From positions 1 through 64,000 of the forward strand of contig JAFECT010000013.1 in the NCBI GenBank assembly GCA_018241995.1: DNA of 64,000 nt, in the 5' to 3' direction. The stretch comes from Pseudomonadota bacterium. GTDB lineage: Bacteria; Pseudomonadota; Alphaproteobacteria; Caulobacterales; Caulobacteraceae. Below the pieces are notes generated by a model. That model was not told the DNA's origin. It made no database searches and saw nothing but the letters and a program-made list of their open reading frames with translations. Position numbers and translations under genes: made by a program. Position 1 is the stretch's first letter; each line of letters starts with the position of its first letter. Positions 55,445 through 64,000 of the stretch are shown here, piece by piece.

Positions 55445-56422
55445 TTAGATCGCCTCGGGTTCGCTCGGTGCGGGAGCGGTGCGCCGCTGCAACGCCATCA
55501 TGATCCCGGCCATGATCAGCGGGATGATGAAATAGAACAGCCGGTAGCCCAAGAAGGCCGCGACCAAAGGCGCGCGGGCGACGCCGGGAAGCAGCGTGAG
55601 CAGCACGCTCTCGAACACGCCCGCTCCGCCCGGCACCGACGAGACCACGCCGGTGACCGTCGCCACCGCGAACGCGCCGGTGAAGGCGCCCAGGCCCACC
55701 AGGCCCAGCGGCAGCAGGGTCCAGGCGATCAGCACCGTCAGGATGTTGTCGACCAGCCCGATCACCGCCTGGGCCACCGCCCAGCGCCAGCTCGGCAGGA
55801 CGAAGGCGTGGCCGAACAGCGACAACGTCCCGCGCACGACCGCGCACAGCACCACATAGGCGACGATGGAGGCCAGCAGCAGCCCGCCCGCCCAGCGCGC
55901 GATCTCCGGCTGCAGGTGAACGGCCAGCAGGTGCGAGGCCGGAGCGGCCAAGAGGCCTCCGCCCGCGATACCGGCCATGCCCAGGCTGAACGACACATTG
56001 CAGAAGGCGGTGGTCTTGACGATTTCGGCCAGGGTCACGCGCCAGGGCGCATAGACGCGCAGCCGCACCGCCGCGCCCACCAGCACCGCCGTGCCCAGGC
56101 TGTGGGCGAAGGCGTTCAGACAGAACGACCCGTAAAGCACCGCCGGCGCCGGGACCCGCGCCCCGGCCCAGCGCAACCCCGCCCACTCGTTCACCGCCAG
56201 GGACAGGTAACTCAACACCACGCAGAATATGCTGGCCCCCACCCCGGCCCAGCCCCAGTGGCGCAGCGCATGACCCATCTCGCGCGCGCTCAGGTGATGC
56301 AGCTCGCGCCAGATCACCCAGGCGGCGGCGGCCAGCAGCACGATCGGCAGCAGCCGCACGATCCAGCGCTTGGCTGTCTCGAAGGCGGACGGCGAGGTCG
56401 TGTCTTGAGGCGCGTCTGTCAC
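55445..56422 (-). CDS. YbhN/UPF0104-type membrane protein (lysyl-PG synthase-like transmembrane domain)
   Basis: A 325-residue polytopic protein with about eight membrane spans. Motifs include SYLSLAVNEWAGLRWAGARV, FCLNAFAHSLGTAVLVGAAV, and SSVPGGAGVFESVLLTLL, matching the flippase-like domain of MprF without the aminoacyl-transfer domain. Proteins of this class are proposed to move lipids. It follows a DUF1993 gene on the same strand by 10 bases. Confidence 0.85.
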   Translation of the reverse strand: MTDAPQDTTSPSAFETAKRWIVRLLPIVLLAAAAWVIWRELHHLSAREMGHALRHWGWAGVGASIFCVVLSYLSLAVNEWAGLRWAGARVPAPAVLYGSFCLNAFAHSLGTAVLVGAAVRLRVYAPWRVTLAEIVKTTAFCNVSFSLGMAGIAGGGLLAAPASHLLAVHLQPEIARWAGGLLLASIVAYVVLCAVVRGTLSLFGHAFVLPSWRWAVAQAVIGLVDNILTVLIAWTLLPLGLVGLGAFTGAFAVATVTGVVSSVPGGAGVFESVLLTLLPGVARAPLVAAFLGYRLFYFIIPLIMAGIMMALQRRTAPAPSEPEAI

Positions 56423-56432
56423 GTCGGAAAGG

Positions 56433-56939
56433 TCAGCTCATCGCCAGGAAGTCGCGCTTGCCGACCTCCACGCCGTTGTGGCGCAGGATGGCGTAGGCGG
56501 TGGTCACGTGGAACCAGAAGTTCGGCAGGGCCTGTTCCAGGAGATAGGCCTGTCCCTTGTGGACGCTGCTCTCGCCGCGGCGCACCAGGGTGATGTCGCG
56601 ATCCTCAGAGCCGTCGATCTTGCCGTCGTCGATGGCGCCGATGAAATCCAGGGTCCGCTGCACCCGCGCCTTCAGCTCGGCGAAGGAGGCTTCGTTGTCT
56701 TCCCAGGCCGGGACCTCATCGCCGGCCAGCCGCGCCACCGCGCCCTTGGCGAAGTCGGCGGCGATCTGCACCTGCCGGGTCAGGGGGAACATGTTCGGAT
56801 AGAGCCTGGCCTGCAGGAAGGCGTTCGGGTCGATATTGCCGGCCGCCGCGTGCGCCTCGGCCTTGGTGAGCACGCCGAGCAGGCCCTTCAGCCCCTGGGT
56901 GAACACCGGCTTGGAAGCCTGGGACATGGAAAGCGTCAT
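56433..56939 (-). CDS. DUF1993 family protein (second copy)
   Basis: A 168-residue paralogue of the protein at 46341, sharing ARLYPNMFPLTRQVQIAADF, ASFAELKARVQRTLDFI and PNFWFHVTTAYAILRHNGVE. Function unknown. A perfect 9-bp hairpin (56957-56977, GGCGCCGCT/AGCGGCGCC) lies in its leader, about 18 bases before the ATG, and could affect its expression. ATG 56939 has only a weak ribosome site; ATG 56927 (MSQASK) is the alternative. Confidence 0.88.
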   Translation of the reverse strand: MTLSMSQASKPVFTQGLKGLLGVLTKAEAHAAAGNIDPNAFLQARLYPNMFPLTRQVQIAADFAKGAVARLAGDEVPAWEDNEASFAELKARVQRTLDFIGAIDDGKIDGSEDRDITLVRRGESSVHKGQAYLLEQALPNFWFHVTTAYAILRHNGVEVGKRDFLAMS

Positions 56940-56995
56940 GGGGAGGGTCCTGTCTTGGCGCCGCTGGCAGCGGCGCCGGGATTAAGTTTTTTTGT

Positions 56996-57138
56996 CCACG
57001 AACCTCACGAACCCCACAAACAAGACATTGCTCGCCGCGAGATCAGGCTCGATCGCGCCTTCGGCGCGGAAGTCCCGAACGCTCCGAGCTATCCGAACGC
57101 GGCGCGGGCCTTGTTCGTGCCGTTCGTGAGGTTCGTGG
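56996..57138. repeat. Inverted repeat with TTCGTG arms
   Basis: CCACGAACCTCACGAAC (56996-57012) and its exact reverse complement GTTCGTGAGGTTCGTGG (57122-57138) bound about 110 bases; a poly-T tract lies outside each arm (near 56987 and 57146). The enclosed DNA has another TTCGTG copy. In one frame it would encode HEPHERHE-like residues, a signature I associate with dispersed intergenic repeats, not genes. The element fills the gap 56940-57162. Confidence 0.7.
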
Positions 57139-57162
57139 AAAAGCCTTTTTGTAAGCCGCCCC

Positions 57163-57402
57163 TCAGCCCTTGACCTCGGTGGCCGGGCGATCCTCGCCGT
57201 CGGCGACTTCGTCGTGCCAGCGGCCGTCGCGGTCTTCCCACGAGATGCCGGCGTCGTCGCCCGGACGGGTCTGTTCGCGCGCGGCGCGCTCGGCGGCGTG
57301 GCGGGCCTCGTCGTGGGTGCGGAAGGTCTCGGAATAGACGCCGTCGGCCCGATAGGCCCAGCCGCCGTCGTGCTCGACGATCTCATAGGTCTGAGTGGTC
57401 AT
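57163..57402 (-). CDS. DUF2188 family small protein
   Basis: A 79-residue protein: TYEIVEHDGGWAYRADGVYS, then FRTHDEARHAAERAAREQ, the DUF2188 pattern of a short beta sheet followed by a helix. The tail is acidic. GGGGAG precedes ATG 57402; upstream codons in the frame are not supported. Function unknown; possibly a stress or housekeeping protein. Confidence 0.8.
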   Translation of the reverse strand: MTTQTYEIVEHDGGWAYRADGVYSETFRTHDEARHAAERAAREQTRPGDDAGISWEDRDGRWHDEVADGEDRPATEVKG

Positions 57403-57471
57403 TTCAGCTCCCCGCCGGCGCGTTCCGGCCCCGTTCATTTCGGCCTCGCCGCGCGTCGGCGCAAGCCGCGC

Positions 57472-57951
57472 TCAGCCGATTTCCACCAGCTCGACCTCGG
57501 CGCCGGCGACGGTGGCCACATGCCCGACCTCGCGGCCCAACAGGGCCTGGGCCAGGGGCGAGACCCAGGAAACCGTACCAGCCTTGGGATCGGCCTCGTC
57601 CTCGCCGACGATGCGGAAGCTTTGGCGCCGCCCATCCTCGCGCTCGACCGCGACCCGGTCGCCGAACTGCACGCCGGGCTTTTCCGGCTCGCGTTCGGTC
57701 AGTTGGGCGGTCGACCGGCGCGCCGACCAGTAGCGCAGGTCGCGCGTGGCCCGCGCCATGGCGGTGCGGTCGGCGGAAATCTCGCCGTCAGCCCGCGCGG
57801 CGTTGAACGCCGCGCGGGCGTCGCTCAGCGCCTGGTCGATCGCGGCCAGGCCCTCGGCGGTCACCAGGTTCGGGTGCTGCGAAACGGGACGGTCCGGCAG
57901 GTCGGCCGCCGACGCCTCGTGGTCCGTCTCCTTGGTGAAGGCGACGCTCAT
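57472..57951 (-). CDS. GreA/GreB-family protein
   Basis: A 159-residue protein with a GreA-like plan: an N-terminal helical hairpin (about 30-85, VTAEGLAAIDQALSDARAAF) and a C-terminal FKBP-like domain (VQFGDRVAVEREDGRRQSFR, SPLAQALLGREVGHVA). Gre factors enter the RNA polymerase secondary channel; the tip acidic residues of GreA (DLKENAEY in E. coli) are here GEISADRT, so cleavage stimulation is doubtful. It may be a Gre paralogue with another role (Gfh/Rnk-like). Confidence 0.83.
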   Translation of the reverse strand: MSVAFTKETDHEASAADLPDRPVSQHPNLVTAEGLAAIDQALSDARAAFNAARADGEISADRTAMARATRDLRYWSARRSTAQLTEREPEKPGVQFGDRVAVEREDGRRQSFRIVGEDEADPKAGTVSWVSPLAQALLGREVGHVATVAGAEVELVEIG

Positions 57952-57960
57952 GGCGCAGCC

Positions 57961-58134
57961 CTACTTGCGCAGCTGCGGCTTGGACTTGGACGCGGAACGG
58001 GCGGCGGCGGCGCGCTCGGTCTGCTTGCGCCCGGCCACGGGATTGGTCGCGCCCTTGCCGGCGGCGGCGCGCTTCAGCTCCAGCGCGCGCTTGGCGGCGG
58101 AGACGGCGGGGGTGTCGGCGGGGTCATTGCTCAT
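57961..58134 (-). CDS. Small basic protein, conserved type
   Basis: A 57-residue protein rich in Lys, Arg and Ala: MSNDPADTPAVSAAKRALEL, then a tail with NPVAGRKQTERAAAARSASK. I recall similar short proteins in other alphaproteobacteria, without assigned function. It precedes the Gre-like gene by 9 bases on the same strand, so both are probably one transcript. ATG 58134 is used although the frame is open further. Confidence 0.68.
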   Translation of the reverse strand: MSNDPADTPAVSAAKRALELKRAAAGKGATNPVAGRKQTERAAAARSASKSKPQLRK

Positions 58135-58242
58135 GCAAGCCATATAGGACGGCGGAGGCGAAGGTTCCATGCGCATGCCGCCCACAGCATTCGTAGGCCA
58201 TGAGCCTTGCCGTAACGCCGTTCGCCGCCTACCTGCGGCCCC

Positions 58243-59178
58243 ATGGCTTCTCCGATCATCAGCGTGAAGGGTCTGAACAAGACCTATCGCACCGGCTTCA
58301 CCGCCCTCAAGGACGTCAACCTCGACATCGAGCGCGGTGAAATCTTCGCCCTTCTGGGGCCCAACGGCGCGGGCAAGACCACGCTCATCTCGATCATCTG
58401 CGGGATCGTGAACCCTTCAGAGGGGACCATCACCGCCGACGGCTTCGACGTCGTGCGCCAGCCGCGCCACGCCCGTTCGCGCATCGGCCTGGTGCCGCAG
58501 GAGCTGACCACCGACGCCTTCGAGACGGTGTGGAACACCACCAGCTTCTCGCGCGGCCTGTTCGGCAAGTCGCCCAACCCCGCCCACATCGAGAAGACGC
58601 TGAAGTCGCTGTCGCTATGGGACAAGAAGGACAGCCAGCTGCGCACCCTGTCGGGCGGCATGAAGCGCAGGGTGATGATCGCCAAGGCCCTGAGCCACGA
58701 ACCCGAAATCCTGTTCCTGGACGAACCGACCGCGGGGGTGGACGTCGAGCTGCGCCGCGACATGTGGGACGTGGTCCGCGGTTTGCGGGAGAGCGGCGTC
58801 ACCATCATCCTGACCACCCACTACATCGAGGAGGCCGAGCAGATGGCCGACCGGGTGGGGGTGATCTCCAAGGGTCAGCTGATCCTGGTCGAGGAGAAGA
58901 CCGAACTGATGCACAAGCTCGGCAAGAAGGAGCTGTCGCTTCAGATGGCCGAGCCCCTGGCCGCCCTGCCGGCGGGCCTTGAGGCCTACGCCCTGGATCT
59001 CAGCTCAGACGGCGCCACCCTGACCTACACCTACGACACCCAGCAGGAGCGCACCGGCATCACCGCTCTGATGACCGCGCTGCAAAAGGCCGGCGTGCGG
59101 TTCCGCGACCTGCAGACCAAGCAGAGTTCGCTCGAAGAGATTTTCGTCAGCCTCGTCCACCAGGGAGACCGCCGATGA
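58243..59178 (+). CDS. ABC transporter ATP-binding protein (YadG-like)
   Basis: A 311-residue ATPase subunit: Walker [20 protein letters not shown]-loop IGLVPQEL, signature [15 protein letters not shown], Walker [13 protein letters not shown] and H-loop [14 protein letters not shown]. The C-terminal extension ending [12 protein letters not shown] is typical of ABC-2 exporter ATPases. It pairs with the permease whose ATG overlaps its stop. The exported substrate is unknown. Confidence 0.93.
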   Translation: MASPIISVKGLNKTYRTGFTALKDVNLDIERGEIFALLGPNGAGKTTLISIICGIVNPSEGTITADGFDVVRQPRHARSRIGLVPQELTTDAFETVWNTTSFSRGLFGKSPNPAHIEKTLKSLSLWDKKDSQLRTLSGGMKRRVMIAKALSHEPEILFLDEPTAGVDVELRRDMWDVVRGLRESGVTIILTTHYIEEAEQMADRVGVISKGQLILVEEKTELMHKLGKKELSLQMAEPLAALPAGLEAYALDLSSDGATLTYTYDTQQERTGITALMTALQKAGVRFRDLQTKQSSLEEIFVSLVHQGDRR

Positions 59179-59948
59179 GCGCCGGGATCAACGGCCACGC
59201 CATCGCGGCCATCTACAAGTTCGAGATGAACCGGACCTTCCGGACCATATGGCAGAGCATCGCCGCGCCGGTCCTGACCACCACCCTCTACCTGATCGTG
59301 TTCGGCGCGGGCCTCGGCGGGCGCATCAGCCCCTTCCACGGGGTGCCCTACGGCGCCTTCATCGTGCCGGGCCTGATCATGCTGTCGGTGCTGACCCAGT
59401 CGGTCGCCAACGCCAGCTTCGGCATCTATTTCCCGAAGTTCAGCGGCACCATCTACGAGATTCTGTCCGCACCGGTAGGCGCGCTTGAGATCGTCATCGC
59501 CTATGTCGGGGCGGCGGCGTCCAAGTCGCTGATCCTGGCCAGCGTCAGCCTGGCCACCGCCTTCCTGCTGGTGCCGCTGCGCGTCGACCACCCGATCCTG
59601 ATGCTGATGTTCCTGACCCTGACGGCCTTCAGCTTCTCGCTGTTCGGCTTCATCATCGGCATCTGGGCCGACGGCTTCGAGAAGCTGCAGATCATCCCGC
59701 TCCTGGTCGTCACGCCCCTCACCTTCCTCGGCGGCACCTTCTTTCCGATCAGCGTGCTGCCGGCCGCCTGGAAGGCCGTCGCTCTGTTCAACCCGGTGGT
59801 CTATCTGATCTCGGGCTTCCGCTGGTCCTTCTTCAGCCAGGGCGACGTCAACATCGGGGTCAGCCTGGCCGCCACGCTGGGGTTCCTGTCGGTGTGCCTG
59901 CTCATCGTCTGGCGCATCTTCCAGACCGGCTGGCGTCTGAAGAACTAG
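59175..59948 (+). CDS. ABC-2 type transporter permease (YadH-like)
   Basis: A 257-residue inner-membrane protein with six hydrophobic segments and the ABC-2 pattern: an N-terminal amphipathic region ([15 protein letters not shown]), [18 protein letters not shown], and [20 protein letters not shown]. It overlaps the ATPase gene by four bases (ATGA) and should form a two-plus-two exporter with it. Confidence 0.92.
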   Translation: MSAGINGHAIAAIYKFEMNRTFRTIWQSIAAPVLTTTLYLIVFGAGLGGRISPFHGVPYGAFIVPGLIMLSVLTQSVANASFGIYFPKFSGTIYEILSAPVGALEIVIAYVGAAASKSLILASVSLATAFLLVPLRVDHPILMLMFLTLTAFSFSLFGFIIGIWADGFEKLQIIPLLVVTPLTFLGGTFFPISVLPAAWKAVALFNPVVYLISGFRWSFFSQGDVNIGVSLAATLGFLSVCLLIVWRIFQTGWRLKN

Positions 59949-59967
59949 GCTGTCCGTATCTTCGGGC

Positions 59968-60483
59968 ATGAGTTTCACGATCCGCCCGACCCGGCCCGAG
60001 GAGGCCGCCCTGTTGCCTGCCATCGAGCGCTCGGCGGGCGAGGCCTTTCGCGTCTATCCCGACCTCGCCTGGCTGGCCGACGGCGACGACCTGCCGGCGG
60101 AGCATCACGCGCTGCGCATCGCCGAGGGCCTGTCGTGGGTGGCCGTCGATGCGGCCGACGCGCCGTTCGGCTTCCTGATCGCCGAGCGCTTCGAGGGCGC
60201 CCTGCATATCGAGGAGCTGGACGTACGCCAGGACCGCCAGGGCCGGGGCGTCGGCCGCGCCCTGCTCCGCCACGTCATCGCCTGGGCTCGCGCCGAGGGC
60301 CTTCACGCGGTCACCCTGACCACCTTCCGAGACGTCGCCTGGAACGCGCCCTTCTACGCCCGCGAAGGGTTCGAACTGCTCGAAGGCGAAGCGATTGACG
60401 CCCGGCTGCAGGCGCTGCTCGTTGCGGAAGCGGACCGCGGCCTCAAGCCGGAAGGCCGCTGCGCCATGCGGTTCGGCTTCTAG
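59968..60483 (+). CDS. GNAT-family acetyltransferase
   Basis: A 171-residue protein: IRPTRPEEAALLPAIERSAG at the N-terminus, LHIEELDVRQDRQGRGVGRA (acetyl-CoA-binding) and FRDVAWNAPFYAREGFELLE. This is the pattern of small-molecule GNATs. Substrate unknown. It follows the ABC permease by 19 bases and may be in the same transcript. Confidence 0.88.
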   Translation: MSFTIRPTRPEEAALLPAIERSAGEAFRVYPDLAWLADGDDLPAEHHALRIAEGLSWVAVDAADAPFGFLIAERFEGALHIEELDVRQDRQGRGVGRALLRHVIAWARAEGLHAVTLTTFRDVAWNAPFYAREGFELLEGEAIDARLQALLVAEADRGLKPEGRCAMRFGF

Positions 60484-60558
60484 CCACCGACCGGACAAGG
60501 CCCTCAATTGCCCGATTGTGATGGACGCCCCGCTTGCCCCGCGTGGCGCCGGACATAG

Positions 60559-61578
<1,020 letters not shown>

Positions 61579-61622
61579 GCCGACGTCCCTCCCCTTCGCC
61601 TCCCCGAACCCGAGAGACCCCA

Positions 61623-62678
61623 ATGACCGTCAAAGCCTTCGGCGCCCACGCCGCCGACAAGCCCCTCGTCGCCATGGACATCTTCCGCCGCGCGCCCGGC
61701 CCGCACGATGTCGAGATCGCCATCGCCTACTGTGGCGTCTGCCACTCCGACCTGCACACCGTGCGCGGCGAGTGGGGCGGGACCCAGTACCCCTGCGTGC
61801 CCGGCCACGAGATCGTGGGCCACGTCACCGCCGTCGGCGATCAGGTCACCGGCTTCAAGGTGGGCGAGACGGTGGGCGTCGGCTGCATGGTCGACAGCTG
61901 CAAGCACTGCCACGCCTGCGACGACGGGCTGGAGCAGTACTGCGAGAACGGCTTCACCGGGACCTATAACGGCCCGACCCCGGATGCGCCGGGCCATACG
62001 CTCGGCGGCTATTCGCAGAAGATCGTGGTGAAGGACAGCTTCGTGTTGAAGGTCCGCCATGCGGAGGACCAGCTGGCCGCGGTCGCGCCCCTGCTCTGCG
62101 CCGGCATCACCACCTGGTCGCCGCTGCGCCACTGGAACGTCGGCCCCGGCAAGAAGGTGGGCATCGTCGGCATCGGCGGCCTCGGCCACATGGGGGTCAA
62201 GCTGGCCCATGCGCTGGGCGCCCAGGTGGTGGCCTTCACCACCTCGCCCGACAAGCGCCAGGACGCGCTGGACCTCGGCGCCGACGAGGTGGTGGTGTCG
62301 AAGAACCCGGAGGAGATGGCCGCCCATACGCGCAGCTTCGACTTCATCCTCAACACCGTGGCCGCCAGCCACAACCTCGATGCCTACACCACCCTGCTCA
62401 AGCTCGACGGGACCATGTGCCTGGTCGGGGCGCCGGAGCACCCGCACCCCTCGCCCAGCGTCGGCGTGCTGATCTTCGGCCGCCGCTCGATCGCCGGCTC
62501 CCTGATCGGCGGGATCAAGGAGACGCAGGAGATGCTCGACTTCTGCGCCGAGCACGGGATCACCGCCGACATCGAGATGATCAAGGCGCAGGAGATCGAC
62601 GCCGCCTACGAGCGCATGCTCAAGAGCGACGTGAAATATCGCTTCGTGATCGACACGGCGTCGATGGGGGTCAGTTGA
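61623..62678 (+). CDS. Zinc-dependent alcohol dehydrogenase (YahK/CAD-like)
   Basis: A 351-residue medium-chain dehydrogenase. Catalytic zinc ligands are in AYCGVCHSDLHTVRG and VPGHEIVGHV; the structural zinc cysteines are in CMVDSCKHCHACDDGLEQYC; the cofactor motif is VGIVGIGGLGHMGVKLAHAL. It likely reduces aldehydes with NADPH. The frame is open from 61128, but ATG 61623 begins the family N-terminus. The gene overlaps the convergent oligopeptidase gene by 8 bases. Confidence 0.93.
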   Translation: MTVKAFGAHAADKPLVAMDIFRRAPGPHDVEIAIAYCGVCHSDLHTVRGEWGGTQYPCVPGHEIVGHVTAVGDQVTGFKVGETVGVGCMVDSCKHCHACDDGLEQYCENGFTGTYNGPTPDAPGHTLGGYSQKIVVKDSFVLKVRHAEDQLAAVAPLLCAGITTWSPLRHWNVGPGKKVGIVGIGGLGHMGVKLAHALGAQVVAFTTSPDKRQDALDLGADEVVVSKNPEEMAAHTRSFDFILNTVAASHNLDAYTTLLKLDGTMCLVGAPEHPHPSPSVGVLIFGRRSIAGSLIGGIKETQEMLDFCAEHGITADIEMIKAQEIDAAYERMLKSDVKYRFVIDTASMGVS

Positions 62679-64000
62679 CCCCCAGCTGCTGCAGCATGAA
62701 GGCGTACTGCTCCGCCGTGTCGCGATAGCGGCGGAAGCGGCCGGACTTGCCGCCGTGGCCGGCTTCCATGTTGACCCGGAACACCAGCGGATGGCTGTCG
62801 GTCTTGTGGGCCCGCAGGCGCGCCACCCACTTGGTCGGCTCGTAGTACTGCACCTGTGAGTCCCACAGCCCCGTGCCCACGAACAGGGCCGGATAGGCCT
62901 TGGCCTCGACGTTGTCGTAGGGCGAGTAACTCAGCATGTAGGCGTAATACTTCGGGTCCTTCGGGTTGCCCCACTCGTCGAACTCGTTGGTGGTCAGGGG
63001 AATGGACTCGTCGAGCATGGTGGTGACCACGTCCACGAACGGCACCTGGGCGATCACCACGCGATAGTCCTGCGGCGCCATGTTGACGGTGGCGCCCATC
63101 AGCAGCCCCCCGGCCGAGCCGCCCATGGCCGCCACGCGATCCTTGGAGGCGTAGCCCTCCTTCACCAGGAAGCGGGTCACGTCGATGAAGTCGGTGAAGC
63201 TGTTCTTCTTCTTGAACAGGTGGCCGTCGTCATACCAGGCGCGGCCCATCTCCTGCCCGCCGCGCACGTGGGCGATGGCGTAGACCATGCCGCGGTCGAG
63301 CAAGGACACGTTGGTCAGGCTGAAGCTCGGATCGGTGGAGGAGCCGTAGCTGCCGTAGCCGTACTGCAGCAGCGCCGCCGTGCCGTCCTTCTTGAAGCCC
63401 TTGCGATAGACCACCGAGACCGGAACCTTGGTCCCGTCCCGCGCCGTCGCCCACAGGCGCTCGGTCACATAGTTCGACGGGTCGTAGCCCAGCACCGGGG
63501 TGCGTTTGAGCAGGGTCCGCTTGCCGGTCTTGGTGTCCAGCTCATAGGTCGAGCCCGGCGTGGTCAGGGAGGTGTAGGTGTAGCGCAGCTTCTCGGTCGA
63601 GGGCTCCGCGTTCACGCCCAGGCCCATGGTGAAGGCGGGCTCGTCGGACGGCACGAAGGCGCTCTTGCCGGCGTTCGACAGGGTGCGCACCCGGCGCAGC
63701 CCGCCGGAGCGCTCGTCGATGGCGATGAAGCCGTCGAACAGCTGGAAATCCTGGATGAACACGCCCGCCTTGGGCGCCACGACGTCAGTCCACAGAGTGC
63801 GGTCGCCCCAGGCCGCGCCGTCCTTCAGCGCCATCAGCCGGTAGTCCGACGCCCTCCAGTTGGTGCGGATCACCCAGCGGCCGTTCAGGTGGTCGGCCTG
63901 GTAGAGGTGGTCGCGCTGGCGCGGGATGAGCACCTTGAACTCGCCGGGCGCGGTGGCAGAGGTGCAGCGCTGTTCGGTGGCCGTGGTGCTCTGCTCGGCG
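62671..64000 (-). CDS. ptrB: Oligopeptidase B (S9A prolyl-oligopeptidase family), 3' part
   Basis: The C-terminal 440 or so residues of a serine peptidase; the frame is open through the window edge, so the N-terminal propeller start is missing. The catalytic serine is in AAMGGSAGGLLMGA, Asp in VGTGLWDSQVQYYEPTKW and His in EAGHGGKSGRF. VPFVDVVTTMLDESIPLT is very close to E. coli protease II, which cleaves after basic residues in short peptides. GTG 63933 is inside the protein and is not a real start. Convergent overlap of 8 bases with the dehydrogenase gene. Confidence 0.92.
   Translation of the reverse strand, partial: AEQSTTATEQRCTSATAPGEFKVLIPRQRDHLYQADHLNGRWVIRTNWRASDYRLMALKDGAAWGDRTLWTDVVAPKAGVFIQDFQLFDGFIAIDERSGGLRRVRTLSNAGKSAFVPSDEPAFTMGLGVNAEPSTEKLRYTYTSLTTPGSTYELDTKTGKRTLLKRTPVLGYDPSNYVTERLWATARDGTKVPVSVVYRKGFKKDGTAALLQYGYGSYGSSTDPSFSLTNVSLLDRGMVYAIAHVRGGQEMGRAWYDDGHLFKKKNSFTDFIDVTRFLVKEGYASKDRVAAMGGSAGGLLMGATVNMAPQDYRVVIAQVPFVDVVTTMLDESIPLTTNEFDEWGNPKDPKYYAYMLSYSPYDNVEAKAYPALFVGTGLWDSQVQYYEPTKWVARLRAHKTDSHPLVFRVNMEAGHGGKSGRFRRYRDTAEQYAFMLQQLGVN

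Noticed and set aside
56982..57386. 134-codon frame containing a HEPHERHE-like segment
   Set aside because: It runs over an inverted repeat and the alternate frame of the DUF2188 gene.

Overview
The window reads as a chromosomal segment of a GC-rich alphaproteobacterium of the order Caulobacterales, most likely Caulobacter or a close relative such as Phenylobacterium. The evidence is a set of combinations I know from Caulobacter: ssb followed by flaEY, an acetyltransferase and tandem short flagellins with a sigma-54 promoter; gyrA next to a periplasmic CuZn superoxide dismutase; a methionine synthase split into two polypeptides beside metF; a LexA box of the alphaproteobacterial form GTTC-N7-GTTC; and many TTG/GTG starts. 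I saw no rRNA, tRNA, CRISPR array, transposase or prophage gene.

Layout. 0-3.4 kb: three tandem exported cyclophilins, then coaD. 3.4-6.8 kb: gyrA divergent from sodC. 6.9-11 kb: exported hydrolase, EamA permease, SOS-controlled ssb, a lipoprotein and a membrane-anchored protein. 11-17.2 kb: flagellar filament locus (flaEY, flmH-like acetyltransferase, two flagellins, FlaG-like protein). 17.2-19.3 kb: thyA, an orphan small gene and folA, overlapping end to end. 19.4-22.6 kb: amidase, membrane protein, DjlA-like co-chaperone, Ala/Pro-rich exported protein. 22.8-28.6 kb: a methionine/one-carbon operon in which an ArsR-methyltransferase fusion, metF and both halves of metH are read together behind a 16-bp palindrome. 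28.7-33.9 kb: exported orphan, small metabolic genes, ettA. 34.0-36.0 kb: an AT-rich island with one gene, a NACHT-module NTPase of the bacterial NLR-like type. 36-40.4 kb: methyltransferase and a large S8 autotransporter protease with 21-bp tandem repeats. 40.7-43.5 kb: hybrid histidine kinase and single-domain response regulator. 43.5-57 kb: envelope proteins (TPR protein, two retropepsin-like proteases, DUF1003, DUF4328, DUF805, YbhN-like, two DUF1993 paralogues), a sulfotransferase and an RG/YG-rich exported protein. 57-64 kb: GreA-like factor, ABC exporter pair, GNAT, aldo-keto reductase, zinc alcohol dehydrogenase, and the 3' part of oligopeptidase B, cut by the window edge.

How the genes work together. 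Clear functional groups are filament assembly and modification; thymidylate/folate synthesis (thyA-folA), which shares its folate pool with the met operon (MetF makes the methyl-THF used by MetH); replication and topology (gyrA, ssb); and a two-component pair. The strongest candidate for a horizontally acquired and poorly described function is the lone NACHT protein: its base composition differs sharply from both flanks (21-25 G/C per 60 bases in lines I counted, against 44 per 60 in adjacent ettA), and it carries complete Walker A, Walker B and NACHT-helical motifs. Other points worth a second look are a CxxC pair in a flagellin, a substituted zinc ligand in SodC, an altered GyrA-box, and families of intergenic palindromes, one of them lying between the two metH halves.
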